Assembly (NCBI GenBank): GCA_947494195.1
Contig: CANLUC010000003.1
Location: forward strand, 310,001-374,000
Direction: 5' to 3'
DNA length: 64,000 nucleotides
DNA from: an uncultured Nesterenkonia sp.
Lineage (GTDB): Bacteria; Actinomycetota; Actinomycetes; Actinomycetales; Micrococcaceae
In this document: in pieces, positions 19,601 to 26,987 of the stretch
Layout: every line of letters starts with the position of its first letter
Position numbering within the stretch: the first letter of the stretch is position 1
The notes under the pieces: generated by a model
Told to the model about the DNA's origin: nothing
The model's database searches: none
Seen by the model: the letters and a program-made list of their open reading frames with translations, nothing else
Position numbers and translations under genes: made by a program

Positions 19601-19689
19601 AGACCGTCCGCCCCGAGTCGATCGAAATCGACTCGCTCGGTGCCAGCGAATGGACCGAAGGCATGCAGAGTCAGCTGATGCAGCTTCAT
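16600..19689 (-). CDS. sbcC: Exonuclease SbcC, SMC-like ATPase subunit
   Basis: ATPase and DNA-tethering subunit of the SbcCD (Rad50-Mre11-type) nuclease that processes hairpins and double-strand ends. The 1029 residues start with a Walker A GRTGAGKTS (35-43). Very long Gln/Glu/Arg-rich coiled coils follow, interrupted near residue 536 by the zinc hook CLVC that dimerises two molecules. The C-terminal lobe has the ABC signature LSGGETFMASLAMAL and Walker B SLFIDEGFGSLDEDS. It overlaps sbcD by four bases upstream and a membrane-protein gene by four bases downstream. Confidence 0.96.
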   Translation of the reverse strand: MKLHQLTLHAFGPFAGTERVDFDRLGADGLFLLRGRTGAGKTSILDAVTFALYGDVPGQRDRTRLKSTHAAAESEPFVELEFTQAGQRCRIWRSPQHGRPQKRDPSRVREVGQRVTLHLDQAGEWQPYSSGIQAANDEIQRLLGLDLHQFTKVILLPQGSFAQFLHASSKDKQELLERLFDTERFTLLERHLRERARESEQQLKETSARIELHTENLRQAARSMLLGESGQSEESDAAELSDLSQAELPERVSEAVRRRRLLLVAAAETSTEAAQRTQDQDSELRERDEALRRYAQHAVRRTEHQRQAASIAEKRKELKRHEAAKQVLEWFGAAQEAVREHTGAVERAESGARSAACELREFAELQPEDISTVELLDVQGHPRLELAAAAAEQLLTLRARLTGPEAAEHEQRHGLLRTRQAESQRVADQARTEAEEHAKELERLAASRQEKQNRLRDPDALEAARDEARATCDELVAREEAQRSRDRLQSRVELWGSRVTEREDEHRRLESAHRERLQHYLRDVAVQLAGELEPGHPCLVCGSTSHPDPATDSDTSVTREQIEQSQSQLQTARDAVNEARIEQRSMTDQHQDLLAGLGEHAQVSVTETERSLEHARLALQEAEEQRRLQRSLREQLDQDTAREHEMRQQHAQALRTSQRSGEAAAQHAAEITELESTLRKLRGSYESVALRLAALEKTQVAVKAAQKQIEEAQLQQAHRDRAGEAAEQQLQASAFADSTELEAARLSAEELHEHRAAVDAWDELERELEYESVQEIIQGGSRRHEVGEQRPDAEQLATAAQRRQSAAAQAQTAAAALVRFDAQREALEEHADKLEQAQHHRDTVLVEQRRRADLAATINGAGAENGLKMTLTTYVLAARLERVAEAATRHLATMSEQRYRLMHSDDAAGRGLQGLDLKVHDEHSDVERSTSSLSGGETFMASLAMALGLAEVVQAESGGIGMESLFIDEGFGSLDEDSLEHVMSALHRLQGEGRRVGLVSHVSEMHRAIPTQLRVLRHRNGSTTEMVIP

Positions 19690-20909
19690 GGGCGCACCGC
19701 CTGCAGACCCTGGTCGATGAGTTCCCGCTCCTCGGGGCTGGGACCGCGCCCGCCGCGCACATGCTCCAGGAAGCCTTCGATGACCTCGGTATCGGTGCGT
19801 GCCTGCTCCACCTTTGCCGAGTAGGTGCGGTGGGGCGAGTCCTGGCGGCCGGTGTGGGCGAAGGCGGCCAGGTGGGGATAGCTCTCCTGCACGCGCTGGA
19901 ATGCTCGCTCGGGGCGCACACTGTCGGTGAGCTTCACCTGGACATACGAGTCCCGATGAGCGGCCACCGTCTCCTTCGCGAGGAGCTCCTCCAGCGTCCC
20001 CTCCAGCTGCGCCAACGGACGGCCGATGCTCCAGTCCAGCGCCTGGGCGGGATCTTGGGTCTGTGAGTCCCAGAGCCAGGCACCTTTGGCCTGATGGGTC
20101 TCGGAGAACGAGTAGCGCAGCGGTGAGCCGCTGTAGCGCACCGTCGAGGTGAGCCGCTGCCGTCCATGGAGGTGGCCCAGCGCGACGTAGTCGAAGCCGT
20201 CGAAGAGCTCCAGCGGGACCACGGTGAGGCCTCCGATGGTGTCCTCGTGGTGCTCTGGGGCCTCACCGGCGGCGACGTCCAACCCGATGTTGCGCTCTGA
20301 ATCGCTCGCCGCCCCGTGGGCTGCGAAGAGGTGCGCCATCAGAATCACCGTCAGCGGCGCCCTCGCCGTGTCCGAGTCGGTTGCTGCGGCTGTTCCATAC
20401 GCTGCTCGTCGAGATTCGACATCGGCCCAGATGCGCCGAACGACCTCGGCGGTGATCCCTGTGTGGTGGCCGCGGTCGAGTCCCAGTGCGGGCGCGAAGA
20501 GCTGCGGCTCCAGATAGGGCATTCCGTAGACCAGCGTGGTGCCTCCCGTCGGCTCGGTGAACTCCACCGGGGTCCAGGCGTCCTCGAGTGAGCTGCGGAT
20601 GTGCACCCCCGAGCGACGCATGAGTCCGCGCCCGAATCCGAGCCGGGCCGCCGAGTCATGATTGCCCGGCGTGATGACGACCTGGACACCGGTGTCCACC
20701 AGGCGCTGGAGGCAGCCTTCCAGTGCGGCCACGGCCCATTCAGGCGGCAGTGCGCGGTCATAGATGTCTCCCGCAATGAGCACGACATCCACTGCGTGCT
20801 CCTTGACAGCTGCACCGAGCGCCCAGAGCATCTCTTCCTGCTCCTCCCGCAGGGAATGGCCGTGGAAGCCACGGCCCAGGTGCCAGTCGGAGGTGTGTAG
20901 CCAGCGCAT
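19686..20909 (-). CDS. sbcD: Exonuclease SbcD, Mre11-like nuclease subunit
   Basis: Metal-dependent phosphoesterase subunit of SbcCD. The 407 residues contain the five metal-binding blocks of the family in order: TSDWHLG (6-12), AGDIYDR, TPGNHDSA, MAHLFA and ALGHLHGR. First gene of the sbcD-sbcC operon. No Shine-Dalgarno is visible; instead TAGCGT ends six bases before the ATG, which fits transcription starting at or next to the A of the start codon (leaderless mRNA). Confidence 0.95.
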   Translation of the reverse strand: MRWLHTSDWHLGRGFHGHSLREEQEEMLWALGAAVKEHAVDVVLIAGDIYDRALPPEWAVAALEGCLQRLVDTGVQVVITPGNHDSAARLGFGRGLMRRSGVHIRSSLEDAWTPVEFTEPTGGTTLVYGMPYLEPQLFAPALGLDRGHHTGITAEVVRRIWADVESRRAAYGTAAATDSDTARAPLTVILMAHLFAAHGAASDSERNIGLDVAAGEAPEHHEDTIGGLTVVPLELFDGFDYVALGHLHGRQRLTSTVRYSGSPLRYSFSETHQAKGAWLWDSQTQDPAQALDWSIGRPLAQLEGTLEELLAKETVAAHRDSYVQVKLTDSVRPERAFQRVQESYPHLAAFAHTGRQDSPHRTYSAKVEQARTDTEVIEGFLEHVRGGRGPSPEERELIDQGLQAVRP

Positions 20910-20915
20910 GGCTCC

Positions 20916-20921
20916 ACGCTA
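20916..20921 (-). promoter_or_regulatory. Candidate leaderless -10 box of sbcD
   Basis: TAGCGT on the minus strand followed by six bases and the sbcD ATG. Matches the TANNNT actinobacterial -10 consensus at the position expected for a leaderless transcript. No clear -35. Confidence 0.45.
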
Positions 20922-20964
20922 TCGGCTGGCACGGACATGGCCGGAGCACCACCCCGGCGCAGAC

Positions 20965-20970
20965 TATTCT
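20965..20970 (+). promoter_or_regulatory. Candidate leaderless -10 box of the ADP-ribosylglycohydrolase-like gene
   Basis: TATTCT followed by six bases (GGGAGC) and the GTG start. The GGGAG is too close to the start to act as a normal ribosome-binding site. Confidence 0.45.
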
Positions 20971-20976
20971 GGGAGC

Positions 20977-21756
20977 GTGGATTCCGCCGAGAAACTGATC
21001 AGTCGCTTCTATCCGGTGCTCGCCGCGGGTGCCCGCCAGGGTGAGTCCCGCGCTCATCATGCGGAGCTGCTGCATCAGCTCTGCACCGCCGATGGTCTGC
21101 TGGAGCTCCTGGACTGGACCAGGCAGGGACTCGGTGCGGATCCGCTCGCCTGCATGTGGCTGGGGTCCCTGCGCTGGTATTGCGTGGTGACGGGGTCCTA
21201 TCCGCTCGGCGCCCCGCAGCCTCCCTCTCGCACGGTCGATGCTCAGCTGACGAGCCTTCGCAGCGAGGGGTCGCTGACGCTGCAGCCGGATTCCGCAGCG
21301 GGCAGCCTCGCGGGCCTGGCGGAGGGACAGATGGCCTATCCCAGTGCGCCCGCTCAACCGGACTCCCAAGCTCCCCAGGCGCTGCTGCGCGTGGTGCCCG
21401 TGGGACTCGTGCCCTATATCGACGAGCCGATGCGCCGTGCCTGGGCGCGGCAGACCGTGGCTCTCACGCACGGACACCCCGCGCTGCTGCACCGCGCGGA
21501 GGAGCTTGCTGTGCTGGTCCACGAGCTCGCCACCTCATCGGCACCGATCTCCGAGGGCACTGCGCGGGCACGCCGCGAGCTCACCGAGTCCATCCAGGAT
21601 GCCTCGATCCGGGAGATCCTGGAGCGACAGCTCGCCGCCGCGCTGGAGCCAGACGACTTCGTCGGCCCAGACCAGCCCCGGGACAGGCACCCCGGGCTGC
21701 TTCCGGTGATCGATCACCTCGCCCAGCAGTGGGAGGAGGTCACTCGCGCGCAGTGA
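20977..21756 (+). CDS. Shortened ADP-ribosylglycohydrolase-like protein, probably non-catalytic
   Basis: A 259-residue protein beginning with GTG at 20977; the frame stays open upstream into the sbcD region but codons there are antisense to sbcD. Residues 135-168 (ALLRVVPVGLV then ALTHGHPALL) look like the core of the ADP-ribosylglycohydrolase family, where a MRVAPLGL-type segment is followed by a LTHGHP signature. Residues 40-85 (LLDWTRQGLGADPLACMWLG) also fit that family. Missing are the N-terminal GDALGAP/DDT metal-binding part and the C-terminal D-x-D-T metal motif, so removal of ADP-ribose is unlikely. Divergent from sbcD by 67 bp; its 3' end overlaps the convergent exonuclease gene by 17 bp. 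Family assignment is by eye. Confidence 0.6.
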   Translation: MDSAEKLISRFYPVLAAGARQGESRAHHAELLHQLCTADGLLELLDWTRQGLGADPLACMWLGSLRWYCVVTGSYPLGAPQPPSRTVDAQLTSLRSEGSLTLQPDSAAGSLAGLAEGQMAYPSAPAQPDSQAPQALLRVVPVGLVPYIDEPMRRAWARQTVALTHGHPALLHRAEELAVLVHELATSSAPISEGTARARRELTESIQDASIREILERQLAAALEPDDFVGPDQPRDRHPGLLPVIDHLAQQWEEVTRAQ

Positions 21757-22873
21757 CCTCGGCCGGGGCGGCGTCACCGCCGGGAGCATCGGCCTCGACG
21801 GGCGCGCCGGCTGGCGCATACGCCTCGGTCTGCACAGGGACCGGCCACGCCGCACCGAGCAGCGCACGGAACTCCTCTTCGGCGATGAGCCGGATCGACT
21901 GACCCTCCGCCTGACGGCGCAGCGCATCCCGTGCCTTGCTGCTGCGCAGCGGGAAGGACTCCTGCGGTGCGGCCAGCTCCCACGGTTCGAAGCCGTCACC
22001 CACGACCAGCAGCGAAGTGGCTGCCGTGACCCGGGAGGAGGTGCCGGCGCCGAGACCTGCCACGATCTCCTTGGCCTCGGCCCGCGGAATGGACAGGCTG
22101 CCGGTGAAGCTGAGCTGCTGACCGAACAGGGCGTGGTCCGGGTCTGCCACCGCAGACGGCGGGAGGTTCTTTCCCTCATCCTGCCACCGCATCAGGTCCG
22201 GCATGTGCCGAGGAGCGGGAGCCGGCAGGCGTGCATCGAAGAGGTGTGCCATGGTGCGCACCTGGCGGGTGGCGCGGGATTCCCGCGCGCGCGGACCCTG
22301 CCAGGCCTCCATCGACCGAGCCGCGACGCCACTCTCCTGGAAGAGGCGGTGGATCGGGCCCACCGCTCGTCGCTCGGCGATGTCGCAGACCACGGCTGCG
22401 CTGGCTCGGGCGTCCTCCAGTGCGTAGTGATGGGCGGTGAGCTCATACCCGGCCTCGGCGGCGGCCTTGGGCAGAGCATGCGAGGGAAGCTGATAGTTCG
22501 CACGGGACAGTCGCACCGAGCACAGGCAGCTCAGCCCCGGGGAGTCCAGACCGCTGACCTCGAGGGCGGATTCGAAGACCTCGATGTCGAAGGCTGCATT
22601 GTGGGCCACCAGCACGTCTCCGGCGATGAAGGCGCTGATCTCTTCGAAGAGCTCCCCGAAGCGGGGGGCCTTCGCCACGGCCTCGGCGGTGATCCCATGG
22701 ATTGCCACATTGTGGGGGTCGAATCGGTCAAAGCCCTCCGGCGGGCGCATGGCCGAATAATAGGTCTGCACCTCCTGCCCATCGCGGACCTTGACCATGC
22801 CGATGGCGCAGGGGGAGCCGCGGAATCCGTTGGCGGTCTCGAAATCGACCGCGGTGAAGTCGAGCCCCTTCAC
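21740..22873 (-). CDS. DEDDh 3'-5' exonuclease with C-terminal BRCT domain
   Basis: DnaQ-like exonuclease of 377 residues. The exonuclease part has D10 and E12 in VDFETAN, the second aspartate in AHNAAFD, and the H-x4-D pair in HHYALEDA, i.e. the DEDDh set. A linker of about 60 residues precedes a BRCT-like domain (about 250-350, from QLSFTGSLSIPRAEA to LIAEEEFRALLG) of the kind found in NAD-dependent ligase and related exonucleases. A Pro/Ala-rich tail ends the protein. Likely acts in DNA processing or repair. Last gene of the clpS-murI-rph-rdgB operon; its ATG overlaps the rdgB stop by four bases. Confidence 0.88.
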   Translation of the reverse strand: MKGLDFTAVDFETANGFRGSPCAIGMVKVRDGQEVQTYYSAMRPPEGFDRFDPHNVAIHGITAEAVAKAPRFGELFEEISAFIAGDVLVAHNAAFDIEVFESALEVSGLDSPGLSCLCSVRLSRANYQLPSHALPKAAAEAGYELTAHHYALEDARASAAVVCDIAERRAVGPIHRLFQESGVAARSMEAWQGPRARESRATRQVRTMAHLFDARLPAPAPRHMPDLMRWQDEGKNLPPSAVADPDHALFGQQLSFTGSLSIPRAEAKEIVAGLGAGTSSRVTAATSLLVVGDGFEPWELAAPQESFPLRSSKARDALRRQAEGQSIRLIAEEEFRALLGAAWPVPVQTEAYAPAGAPVEADAPGGDAAPAEVTARE

Positions 22874-23535
22874 CGCGTCAGTGCTTCGAGAATGCGCGGG
22901 CGCAAGGCGGCGAACGCCTCTCCGCGGTGGGAGATCGCGTTCTTCTCCTCCATGGAGAGCTCCGCCGTGCTGCGAGTCTCTCCCGAGGGCTGCAGGATCG
23001 GGTCATAGCCGAATCCCCCGGCACCCTGCGGTGACAGCAGAAGGCTGCCGCGCAGCGTCCCGGTCGTGGTGAACTCCGCCGCCGGGGCGTGCGCGGACGC
23101 GGGGACCACCAGCGCGGCCACGCAGACGAACGCCGCGCCGCGGTGTTCCGGTGCGATGTCCGCGAGCTGCTCGAGCAGCAGCCGCAGGTTGTTCTCATCC
23201 GAGGCCTGCGCGCCGGCCCAGCGCCCCGAGAAGATCCCCGGTGCGCCGCCGAGCACGTCCACTGCCAGTCCCGAGTCATCCGCCACGGCGGGGAGCCCGG
23301 TCTCGGCGGCCACTGCGCGCGCCTTGAGCAGTGAGTTCTCGGTGAAGCTGATGCCGGTCTCGGGGATCTCCGCGCAGCCAGCCGTGGCCGCGTCGATCAC
23401 TGCCTGCTCGAGGTCTAGCTCTCCCAGCGCTCTGCTGGAATCGAGCGTGCCCGACGCGGTGTGCGAGCCGAGCAGCGCCCGGAACTCCCGCAGCTTGCCG
23501 GGGTTCCGGGTGGCCAGGACGATCCGGGCGTTCAC
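22870..23535 (-). CDS. rdgB: Non-canonical purine NTP pyrophosphatase, RdgB/HAM1 family
   Basis: Cytoplasmic house-cleaning enzyme that hydrolyses dITP, ITP and XTP to monophosphates and pyrophosphate, keeping them out of DNA and RNA. The 221 residues include the nucleotide-binding start [12 protein letters not shown] (7-18) and the catalytic block [20 protein letters not shown]. Near the C-terminus come GGFGYDPI and the ISHRGEA motif. Overlaps rph upstream and the exonuclease gene downstream by four bases each. The rph-rdgB order is widely conserved in actinobacteria. Confidence 0.95.
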   Translation of the reverse strand: MNARIVLATRNPGKLREFRALLGSHTASGTLDSSRALGELDLEQAVIDAATAGCAEIPETGISFTENSLLKARAVAAETGLPAVADDSGLAVDVLGGAPGIFSGRWAGAQASDENNLRLLLEQLADIAPEHRGAAFVCVAALVVPASAHAPAAEFTTTGTLRGSLLLSPQGAGGFGYDPILQPSGETRSTAELSMEEKNAISHRGEAFAALRPRILEALTR

Positions 23536-24272
23536 TGCGCGAGCGCCTCCCGCTGCATGGTGGCCAGGCTCTTGGTGCCGCCGAGGGCAAGATCCAGCAG
23601 GGTGTCCAGCTCCGCGCGGTTGAAGGGCGCCCCTTCAGCGGTGCCCTGCACCTCGACGAAGTCTCCGGAGCCGGTGACCACCACGTTCATATCGGTCTCT
23701 GCGGTCGAGTCCTCGGCGTAGGGCAGGTCCAGCACCGCCTGTCCCCCGGGCAGCACTCCCACGGAGATGGCGGAGACCGAATCCTTCAGGACCTCGGCGC
23801 GCTTGGCCACGTGGCCTTCGCTGCGCGCCCACTCGACTGCATCGGCCAGGGCCACGAAGGCACCGGTGATCGCAGCGGTGCGGGTCCCGCCGTCGGCCTG
23901 GAGCACGTCGCAATCCAGGGTGATCATGTTCTCGCCCAGTGCCTTGGTGTCCACCACGGCCCGCAGCGATCGTCCGATGAGTCGCGAGATCTCATGGGTG
24001 CGACCACCGATCTTCCCCTTGACGGCCTCACGGGCAGATCGGGTGTTTGTGGCGCGCGGGAGCATCGAATATTCGGCCGTGACCCAGCCGGCTCCCTGTC
24101 CCTTGAGCCAGCGCGGCACATTGGACTCGAAGGAGGCGGTGCACAGCACTCGGGTGCCGCCGAACTCGATCAGCGCCGACCCTTCGGCGTGGTCGCTCCA
24201 ATGGCGGGTGATGGTGACCGGACGGAGCTCATCGGCTGCTCGTCCGTCGGTCCGCAGATTAGTGATGGTCAC
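23532..24272 (-). CDS. rph: Ribonuclease PH
   Basis: Phosphate-dependent 3'-5' exoribonuclease that trims tRNA 3' ends. The 246-residue sequence has the family start [20 protein letters not shown] and the arginine-rich [19 protein letters not shown] block that binds phosphate and RNA. The [20 protein letters not shown] core follows, then the conserved [15 protein letters not shown] near the C-terminus. Four-base overlaps with the genes on both sides make it part of a continuous translated operon. Confidence 0.96.
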   Translation of the reverse strand: MTITNLRTDGRAADELRPVTITRHWSDHAEGSALIEFGGTRVLCTASFESNVPRWLKGQGAGWVTAEYSMLPRATNTRSAREAVKGKIGGRTHEISRLIGRSLRAVVDTKALGENMITLDCDVLQADGGTRTAAITGAFVALADAVEWARSEGHVAKRAEVLKDSVSAISVGVLPGGQAVLDLPYAEDSTAETDMNVVVTGSGDFVEVQGTAEGAPFNRAELDTLLDLALGGTKSLATMQREALAQ

Positions 24273-25102
24273 TTCTCACTCTCTTCATGTGGTGTGGTCC
24301 TGGTTCCGCCGATCTCATAGCTGACACCGGCGACGGCGACGGCGAGGTCGCCGCTATACTGCTCTCTGGCGCGGGCGAGGAGCACGCGCTGCGAGGTCCA
24401 GACGGGGATGTGGGTCAGCAGCAGGCGGCCCACGCCTGCCTCGCGTGCGCTGATTCCGGCGCGACGCCCGTTGAGGTGGACGCCCTCGATGTGATCATCC
24501 CGACCGTCCTCGAAGGCCGCCTCGCAGAGGAACAGATCTGCGCCCCGGGCCGCCTCGAGAAGTCCGTCGCAGGCGTCGGTGTCCCCCGAATAGGTCAGCG
24601 TGTGCGGCAGGCCGTCCGCGGAGGCCTCGGGCGCCACATCGATGCGCAGCGCGTAGGCCTCCTCGATCGGATGGCGCGCAGGGACCGGGGTGATGGTGAA
24701 CGGCCCGATCGTCTCTGCCTGCCGGGGCCGCCAGGTCTTGAAGTCGAAGTCCGGGTGCATCCCCGGGTTGGGGTCCATCCCATAGGCGCTGGCGATGCGC
24801 TGATCGGTCGTCGAAGGCCCGTAGACCGGGACGTGCTTCCCGGGCCAGCCGCCTGGACGCCATCGAATGGCGACGTGGAGCCCGCACAGGTCCATGTAGT
24901 GGTCAGGATGCAGGTGGGAGAGGCAGACGGCGTCGATGTCTTCCAGCGCGAGGTGCTGCTGCAGCTTTCCCAGGGCCCCATTGCCGAGATCCACGACCAC
25001 CCGCCAGGTGCGGCCCTGGTAGTCGGCGGTCAGCAGATAGCACGACGCCGGGGACTCCGGGCCGGGGAATGACCCGCTGCACCCGATGATGGTGAGTTTC
25101 AT
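24269..25102 (-). CDS. MBL-fold metallo-hydrolase
   Basis: A 277-residue metallo-beta-lactamase-fold enzyme with the zinc motif HLHPDH (63-68). An upstream glycine-rich start [14 protein letters not shown] and further histidines in PARHPIEEA and the C-terminal THIPVW segment are present. The short HxHxDH layout with GCSGS at the N-terminus is like the RNase Z / cyclic-nucleotide phosphodiesterase branch of the superfamily. A phosphodiesterase activity is therefore likely but unproven. It sits 18 bp after murI and overlaps rph by four bases. Confidence 0.85.
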   Translation of the reverse strand: MKLTIIGCSGSFPGPESPASCYLLTADYQGRTWRVVVDLGNGALGKLQQHLALEDIDAVCLSHLHPDHYMDLCGLHVAIRWRPGGWPGKHVPVYGPSTTDQRIASAYGMDPNPGMHPDFDFKTWRPRQAETIGPFTITPVPARHPIEEAYALRIDVAPEASADGLPHTLTYSGDTDACDGLLEAARGADLFLCEAAFEDGRDDHIEGVHLNGRRAGISAREAGVGRLLLTHIPVWTSQRVLLARAREQYSGDLAVAVAGVSYEIGGTRTTPHEESEK

Positions 25103-25120
25103 ATGGTGCGTTGCTCCCCT

Positions 25121-26020
25121 TCAGTCATCCTGCGCTCCGGCCAGCATAGCGGGAGTGATCCGCTGAATCACACCGGTCGGATAGGCTTCCCGCACGTGGT
25201 CCACCTGCTGCACTCTGCTGACCTCGGGACCGAGGAATCGACGGGCCAGCGCCCGGAAAGCCTCCGCGTCTCCGGTGGAGAGGAAGGTGTGCACCGCCGC
25301 TGGACCGGGGCCATCTGGCGAGTCCATCGGGCGTTGGAGCCCGTGCCGGGTGAGCGCGCGGTAGAGGTCCTTGGCGGTCTCCTCGGCCGAGGAGACCAGC
25401 GTGACCTGCTCCCCCATCACATAGGAGATGACCCCGGTGAGCAGCGGGTAGTGGGTGCAGCCCAGGACCAGGGTGTCGACCTCCGCGGCCTTGAGCGGCT
25501 CAAGATACTCCTGGGCTGCCTGGAGCAGGTCGTCGCCCGCGGTCACGCCGCGTTCGACGAACTCCACGAATCGCGGGCAGGCGGCCGCGGTGATCTTCAG
25601 CTGCGGGGCTGCGGCGAAGCTGTCCTCGTAGGCGCCCGAGCCCACGGTGGCGCTGGTGCCGATCACGCCGATGCGCCCGTTGCGGGTGGCAGAGGCCGCT
25701 CGGCGCACGGCCGGCTGGATGACCTCGATGACCGGTATCCCGTGCCGGTCGGTATAGCGCTCCCGGGCATCGCGCAGCACCGCCGCGGAGGCGGAGTTGC
25801 AGGCGATGACCAGCGCCTTGACTCCGGAGTCGACGAGCTCGTCCATGACGCCCAGGGCGTGGGCCCGCACCCGGGCGATGGGCAGCGGACCGTAGGGCCC
25901 GTGGGCGGTGTCACCGAGGTAGGTGATGGCCTCCCCAGGCAGCTGATCCAGCACGGCCCGGGCGACGGTGAGGCCCCCGACTCCGGAATCGAAGATGCCC
26001 ACCGGAGCGGATGCATTCAT
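25121..26020 (-). CDS. murI: Glutamate racemase
   Basis: Makes D-glutamate for peptidoglycan. The 299-residue protein has the family start [12 protein letters not shown] (8-19), the first catalytic cysteine in VIACNSASA (C74) and the second in [11 protein letters not shown], plus GDTAHGPYG near residue 36. About 30 residues longer than the Bacillus enzyme, with a C-terminal tail [18 protein letters not shown]-type rather than a recognisable domain. Its ATG overlaps the DUF2017 stop by four bases. Confidence 0.95.
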   Translation of the reverse strand: MNASAPVGIFDSGVGGLTVARAVLDQLPGEAITYLGDTAHGPYGPLPIARVRAHALGVMDELVDSGVKALVIACNSASAAVLRDARERYTDRHGIPVIEVIQPAVRRAASATRNGRIGVIGTSATVGSGAYEDSFAAAPQLKITAAACPRFVEFVERGVTAGDDLLQAAQEYLEPLKAAEVDTLVLGCTHYPLLTGVISYVMGEQVTLVSSAEETAKDLYRALTRHGLQRPMDSPDGPGPAAVHTFLSTGDAEAFRALARRFLGPEVSRVQQVDHVREAYPTGVIQRITPAMLAGAQDD

Positions 26021-26649
26021 GCGGCGCCCGTGTCCTCGTCGGTCTCCTCCTCCGGGAGAAACTCGGTCATGGCGCTGAAGAGGGACTCCTGCAGCCAGGT
26101 GATGAAGGTGTAGATCTCCGCCATGAAGGACTCGGAGTCCTTGGACCGCGAGGCGAGGGCCAGCTCATGCACGCGCTCGGCGTCCTCCTCGGTCTCCAGG
26201 TTCAGCCGGCTGGCCAACGTCAGCCGCAGGTCGTTGAGGGCGCGCCCGAACACCGGGGCGACATCCTCCTGGATGCTGAGCGGGGAGCTCTCCAGAAGCA
26301 TCCGCGCGGTGCGCAGGTCCGCAAGCTTGGCCCCACGCAGCGAGCTCTCACTCAGCCGCCGAAAATGTCCTGCCTCCTCCTCATCGGCCAGCGCATCGGG
26401 GAGCAGTCGACGCAGCACCTCGTCCGTCGGCGCAGCCAGCGGCTCGTCGCTTCCGAGGCCGGCCATCTCGGCCCGGAAGTGCGCGAAGTCGGGGTCCTCG
26501 GAGGCGCCGTCCGGTGTCGAGTCGGTCTCCTTCTCACGGTTCTGCAGCAGCGTGATGACATCGGCGCAGAGCGAGCTGAGCAGCCGGCGTTCGTGCTGGT
26601 CCAGATCGGCGCGGTAACCCTTGGTCGTGGCGCGGAAAGCAGTGGCCAC
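26017..26649 (-). CDS. DUF2017 family protein
   Basis: A 210-residue acidic, all-helical cytoplasmic protein of the actinobacterial DUF2017 family. That family is usually encoded directly after clpS, as here. Conserved-looking parts are the [20 protein letters not shown] helix near the N-terminus and [13 protein letters not shown] near the C-terminus. Function unknown. The constant pairing with ClpS suggests a role connected with the Clp N-degron pathway, but that is inference from gene order. Three bases separate it from clpS; it overlaps murI by four bases. Confidence 0.88.
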   Translation of the reverse strand: MATAFRATTKGYRADLDQHERRLLSSLCADVITLLQNREKETDSTPDGASEDPDFAHFRAEMAGLGSDEPLAAPTDEVLRRLLPDALADEEEAGHFRRLSESSLRGAKLADLRTARMLLESSPLSIQEDVAPVFGRALNDLRLTLASRLNLETEEDAERVHELALASRSKDSESFMAEIYTFITWLQESLFSAMTEFLPEEETDEDTGAA

Positions 26650-26652
26650 GGA

Positions 26653-26964
26653 TTACTCGGCCTCTTCCAGGGTGGCCTGGAGCCCGAACTGATGCATCGC
26701 CGTGACGTCCTGCTCGGCCTTCTCCCGCGGGCCATGAGAGACCACGGCGCGGCCCTGGTGATGGACCTGGAGCATGAGCTCCTTGGCGCGTGCCTTGGAG
26801 TGGCCGAAGTAGCTGCGGAACACCCAGCTGACGTAGGTCATCAGGTTCACGGGGTCGTTCCAGACCACCACCTGATACGGGCGCTGGCCGGAGAGAAGCT
26901 GGGAGAACTCGGAATCGAGGTCAGTCTCCTCGCGGCTGAGCGTGGATCCTTGCGCTGAACTCAT
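26653..26964 (-). CDS. clpS: ClpS, ATP-dependent Clp protease adaptor
   Basis: Adaptor that brings proteins with destabilising N-terminal residues to a Clp AAA+ unfoldase (ClpC-type in actinobacteria). The 103-residue product has a flexible N-terminal extension and the folded core from PYQVVVWNDPVNLMTYV. The N-degron pocket residues are the N-D in WNDP, the methionine in NLM and the histidine in LQVHHQG. The frame extends ten codons further, into pncB. The ATG at 26964 is preferred because TAGAAT ends exactly seven bases before it. First gene of a seven-gene operon and divergent from pncB with 23 bp between start codons. Confidence 0.93.
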   Translation of the reverse strand: MSSAQGSTLSREETDLDSEFSQLLSGQRPYQVVVWNDPVNLMTYVSWVFRSYFGHSKARAKELMLQVHHQGRAVVSHGPREKAEQDVTAMHQFGLQATLEEAE

Positions 26965-26971
26965 GCTCCGT

Positions 26972-26977
26972 ATTCTA
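26972..26977 (-). promoter_or_regulatory. Candidate leaderless -10 box of clpS
   Basis: TAGAAT on the minus strand, seven bases before the clpS ATG. It overlaps the plus-strand -10 candidate of pncB by two bases, so the two promoters cannot easily be occupied at once. Confidence 0.55.
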
Positions 26978-26981
26978 CGCT
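26976..26981 (+). promoter_or_regulatory. Candidate leaderless -10 box of pncB
   Basis: TACGCT followed by six bases (GGGGCA) and the pncB GTG. A second TATTCT lies at 26971-26976, giving an 11-base leader as the alternative. Confidence 0.5.
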
Positions 26982-26987
26982 GGGGCA

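Noticed and set aside
16921-19824. 967-codon plus-strand open frame
   Set aside because: Antisense to sbcC, which has its P-loop, zinc hook and signature; the shadow product is Leu/Arg-rich with no recognisable domain.
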